DNA of 16,199 nt, taken from positions 1 through 16,199 of the forward strand of contig JBBSBE010000090.1 of NCBI GenBank assembly GCA_038251625.1, read 5' to 3'. The translations under genes were made by a program, and so were the position numbers. A model generated the notes under the pieces. It was not told the DNA's origin. It worked only from the letters and a program-made list of their open reading frames with translations, and ran no database searches. Within the stretch, counting starts at the first letter, position 1. Each line of letters begins with the position of its first letter. Shown here piece by piece: positions 13,758 to 16,199 of the stretch. The stretch comes from JBBQXK01 sp038251625. GTDB lineage: Bacteria; Pseudomonadota; Alphaproteobacteria; Rhodobacterales; Rhodobacteraceae.

Positions 13758-14810
13758 TCAGATCCGCATCCCGCTGTCGCCATCGAAAAGATGCACGAGG
13801 CCCACGCGCGGCGTCAGATGCACCTCTTGCCCGGGGCGGAAGGCGTGGCGCTCGCGGAACACCGCCGTCAGGTCGCGCGCGCCGAGGCGCAGCACCACAT
13901 GGGTTTCCGATCCGGTGGGCTCGACCACCACCACCGATGCCGGAATGCCGCCCGTGTCCGTCAGGTCCAGATGCTCGGGCCGGATGCCGAAGGTCACTTT
14001 TCGCCCCTCCGACAGGCCCGGTGCATCTGGTGCTGGCAGGGTGGCACCCTCTACATCGATCGCGCCGCCCCGCACCACACCCGGCAGCAGGTTCATCGCG
14101 GGCGATCCGATGAAGCCCGCCACAAAGGTGTTGGCGGGCGTGTCGTACAATTCGAGCGGTGCGCCGATCTGCGCTATATGACCGTCGCGCATCACCACGA
14201 TGCGGTCGGCCATCGTCATCGCCTCGATCTGGTCATGTGTCACATAAACGGTGGTTGTGGATAGCCGCTGGTGCAACTCGCGGATCTCGCCGCGCATCTG
14301 CACACGTAACTTGGCATCAAGGTTTGACAGCGGCTCGTCAAAGAGAAACACCTGCGGATCGCGCACGATGGCACGGCCCATCGCCACACGTTGCCGCTGC
14401 CCGCCGGACAGCGCGCGGGGATAGCGGTCGAGATAGGGCTTCAGTCCCAGAATATCGGCGGCGCGGTCCACCTTTTCGGCAATCTTTCCCCTGTCCATCC
14501 CCTGCATCTTCAGCGGAAAGCCCATGTTGGCGGCAACCGTCTTGTGCGGGTAAAGCGCGTAGTTCTGGAACACCATCGCGATATCGCGGTCCGATGGCGG
14601 CAGGTTGTTCACCACCCGGTCGCCAATACGGATGGTACCCGAGGATATCCCCTCAAGCCCCGCGATCATCCGCAAAAGCGTGGATTTCCCGCAGCCCGAC
14701 GGCCCAACAAGCACCACGAACTGCCCATCCGCGATATCGACATTCACGCCGTGCAGCACGTCCAGCGCGCCATAGGATTTGCGCAGATCGCGGATGGTGA
14801 CTTCGGCCAT
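13758..14810 (-). CDS. MalK/UgpC-type sugar ABC transporter ATP-binding protein
   Basis: This 350-residue ATPase energises a CUT1-type sugar importer. The ABC domain (about 1-235) has Walker A GPSGCGKST (36-44), Q-loop Gln82 (VFQNYALYPH), signature LSGGQ (134-138), Walker B FLFDEP (155-160, Glu159) and H-loop His192 (VTHDQIEAMTMADR). GFIGSPAMN (232-240) leads into a C-terminal TOBE-like regulatory domain (about 240-350), the MalK/UgpC arrangement. The ATG at 14810 is chosen over one at 14834 because GAGGG lies 5 nt upstream. It is the first gene of the minus-strand sugar operon and divergent from the binding-protein gene at 15051. No permease is in the window. MalK-type ATPases can serve several transporters, so pairing with the neighbour is inferred from position. 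Confidence 0.9.
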   Translation of the reverse strand: MAEVTIRDLRKSYGALDVLHGVNVDIADGQFVVLVGPSGCGKSTLLRMIAGLEGISSGTIRIGDRVVNNLPPSDRDIAMVFQNYALYPHKTVAANMGFPLKMQGMDRGKIAEKVDRAADILGLKPYLDRYPRALSGGQRQRVAMGRAIVRDPQVFLFDEPLSNLDAKLRVQMRGEIRELHQRLSTTTVYVTHDQIEAMTMADRIVVMRDGHIAQIGAPLELYDTPANTFVAGFIGSPAMNLLPGVVRGGAIDVEGATLPAPDAPGLSEGRKVTFGIRPEHLDLTDTGGIPASVVVVEPTGSETHVVLRLGARDLTAVFRERHAFRPGQEVHLTPRVGLVHLFDGDSGMRI

Positions 14811-14879
14811 TCTGCCCTCGGCATGCGGTTTCATCCATGCCTAGCGCAGCCCAGAGGACCTGTCTACCATCTGAGCATA

Positions 14880-14891
14880 CTAACATGTTAG
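14880..14891. promoter_or_regulatory. Perfect 12-bp palindrome, probable operator of the divergent sugar locus
   Basis: CTAACATGTTAG is perfectly self-complementary. It is flanked by GCAT (14875-14878) and ATGC (14892-14895), which extend the symmetry apart from one extra A on the left. It lies in the 240-bp gap between the ABC ATPase operon and the binding-protein gene, right next to a TTGACT element. The AT-rich core contrasts with the GC-rich surroundings. This is what one expects for a local repressor controlling both directions; the regulator is not in the window. Confidence 0.6.
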
Positions 14892-14895
14892 ATGC

Positions 14896-14922
14896 TTGAC
14901 TCGATAGGACAAGGCTGAGAAT
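14896..14922 (+). promoter_or_regulatory. Candidate promoter for the sugar-binding protein gene
   Basis: TTGACT (14896-14901) is a near-consensus -35 element. The best -10 match downstream is GAGAAT (14917-14922), with a short 15-nt spacer, or 16 nt if the -35 is read one base earlier. The palindrome at 14880-14891 ends 4 bp upstream of the -35, so a bound regulator would affect polymerase. The predicted leader to the ATG at 15051 is about 120 nt. Confidence 0.4.
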
Positions 14923-15050
14923 GTCGGGCCATGTCCGGCAGGCGCCGGACCCGGCGGCAATGTTGGCAAGGCGGATCCAAGACCCCGAACGGGGCAGGGC
15001 CTGCGCGGTTGCCGGAGCGCACAGCGCTTTGCAATTAAGGGAGGTCAGAG

Positions 15051-16199
15051 ATGAAAGTGGACGTGTACAACGCCATCGTGAAAGCGGGGCTGACACGTCG
15101 CGGCCTGTTGAAGGGCGCGGCGGGGGTGGGCGGTCTGGCCGCACTGGGCGGCCTTGGGCTCGGGGCGCGCCCGGCGTTGGCGCAGGATGACCTGCGCGCG
15201 CAGATCCTGGCCATTCCGGGGGTCGGGCAAGGCTCGCCCACCGATGCGCACTGGCAGCAGGTCGGCGAGATGACGCTGGGCGCCACCAAGGCCAGCGTGG
15301 CCGAGGGCGAATTCGCGGGCGTCGAGCTGAACTTCATGGGCCTGAACAACCAGAACCAACATAACGTGCTTTTCCGCGGCTTCCTGAAAGCGTGGGAAGA
15401 ATACACCGGCGCCAAGATCAACTGGATCGACCTTGCACAGGCCGATTACAACGCGCGTCTGCAGCAATCCATCGCGACCGGCACCGTAGATTTCGACATC
15501 ATCGAAATGGGCGCACCCTTCGAGGGCGATACCGCGTCCAAGGGCCTTCTGTCCGAGATGCCCGACTGGGTCCGCGCGCAAATCGACATGGATGATTATG
15601 TTGGCTACCTGCAGGCCCCCGTCGGCACTTGGGACGGCAAGACGTACCGCGTCTCGATCGACGGCGACTGCCACACCTTCGCCTACCGCAAGGATTACTT
15701 CGCCGACGGCGGCATCGCCGGCACGGGCGTGCCCAAGACCTGGACCGAAGTGAACGCGGCATCGAAAGCGCTGGTCGGCAAGTCCGATCCGCTGACCGGC
15801 GGCGACGCGCATGGTTTCCTCGATCCGCTGAAAGGCTGGGGCGGCTTCGGCTTCTACTTTCTGGAAGATCGGGCGACGGCCTATGCCAAGCATCCTGACG
15901 ATCCGGCCTGGCTCTTCGACCCGGATACGATGAAGCCGCGTGTCAACAATCCGGCTTTCGTGCGCGCGATCCAGGAGGTTATGGACCTCATCGCCACGCC
16001 CGGCGCCTATCCCGCCGACCAGATCAACGCCGACCCGGGCACAACCGCCTTTTCGCAGTTCCTGGCGGGCACGGGCGGCATGCTGACATGGTGGGGCGAC
16101 GTGGGCTCGAACGCAAAGACCAGCGACAGCTCGGTCGTGGGCGATGTGGTGGGCTTTGGCATCCTGCCCGGCGCGGAAGAGGTCTGGAACAGCAAGACC
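15051..16199 (+). CDS. Family 1 sugar-binding protein of an ABC transporter, Tat-exported (3' end beyond window)
   Basis: The reading frame is open from the ATG at 15051 to the window edge (383 codons, no stop), so the C-terminus is missing. AAGGGAGG (15037-15044) is a strong ribosome-binding site 6 nt upstream. The N-terminus has a twin-arginine signal (LTRRGLLKGAAG, Arg16-Arg17), a Gly/Ala/Leu-rich core and a likely cut after ALA at residue 44. The mature part looks like an extracellular solute-binding protein of the CUT1 type: ELNFMGLNNQNQHNVLFRGF, then FLKAWEEYTGAKINWID and ARLQQSIATGTVDFDIIEMG. Later it has YRVSIDGDCHTFAYRKDYF and an Asp-rich, Trp-rich segment (KGWGGFGFYF). It is divergent from the MalK-type ATPase. 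Permease genes probably follow to the right. The substrate is not evident from the sequence. Confidence 0.88.
   Translation, partial: MKVDVYNAIVKAGLTRRGLLKGAAGVGGLAALGGLGLGARPALAQDDLRAQILAIPGVGQGSPTDAHWQQVGEMTLGATKASVAEGEFAGVELNFMGLNNQNQHNVLFRGFLKAWEEYTGAKINWIDLAQADYNARLQQSIATGTVDFDIIEMGAPFEGDTASKGLLSEMPDWVRAQIDMDDYVGYLQAPVGTWDGKTYRVSIDGDCHTFAYRKDYFADGGIAGTGVPKTWTEVNAASKALVGKSDPLTGGDAHGFLDPLKGWGGFGFYFLEDRATAYAKHPDDPAWLFDPDTMKPRVNNPAFVRAIQEVMDLIATPGAYPADQINADPGTTAFSQFLAGTGGMLTWWGDVGSNAKTSDSSVVGDVVGFGILPGAEEVWNSKT

Overview
The window is about 16.2 kb of GC-rich DNA, densely packed with genes, and looks like the chromosome of a Rhodobacter/Paracoccus-like alphaproteobacterium (order Rhodobacterales). 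The best evidence is the bc1 complex. Its cytochrome b heme ligands fall at residues 97, 111, 198 and 212 and its PEWY motif at 294-297, the same numbering as in Rhodobacter capsulatus, and its cytochrome c1 has the extra Cys pair known from Rhodobacter. There are no tRNA or rRNA genes, CRISPR arrays, insertion sequences or other obvious mobile elements.

Layout from left to right: (1) 64-669 (+) is a PaiB-type FMN-binding split-barrel protein, preceded by a terminator-like hairpin and converging on (2) a periplasmic DegP/HtrA protease at 706-2196 (-). (3) A 499-bp intergenic region (2197-2695) holds three inverted repeats and the leader of (4) the urea ABC transporter operon urtABCDE (2696-8636, +). 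This operon is tightly packed except for a hairpin between urtA and urtB. (5) A terminator at 8636-8665 separates urtE from the convergent petABC (fbcFBC) operon for the cytochrome bc1 complex (8691-11473, -). (6) A PAP2-type membrane phosphatase (11755-12336, +) is divergent from petA, and its stop codon overlaps that of (7) a minus-strand sugar operon: MalK/UgpC-type ABC ATPase, FucU-type mutarotase, PfkB/ribokinase-type kinase (14810 down to 12333). (8) Divergent from that operon is a Tat-exported family 1 sugar-binding protein that runs off the right edge (15051-16199, +). A perfect 12-bp palindrome lies between the two.

The genes form three functional blocks. Urt imports urea as a nitrogen source, although no urease genes are in the window. 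PetABC is the quinol:cytochrome c oxidoreductase. The right-hand locus looks like a complete uptake and activation path for one sugar: binding protein, presumably permeases beyond the edge, ATPase, mutarotase to interconvert anomers, and kinase. Its gene mix is unusual. The transporter is CUT1/MalK-type rather than the CUT2 type normal for ribose, the mutarotase resembles FucU rather than RbsD, and the ribokinase homologue has changes at two positions known from the E. coli enzyme. This is the best candidate for under-described biology, but each family is known and no wholly new system is evident. The very long antisense ORFs opposite degP, urtA, urtB and urtDE are best explained as shadows of GC-rich coding sequence.
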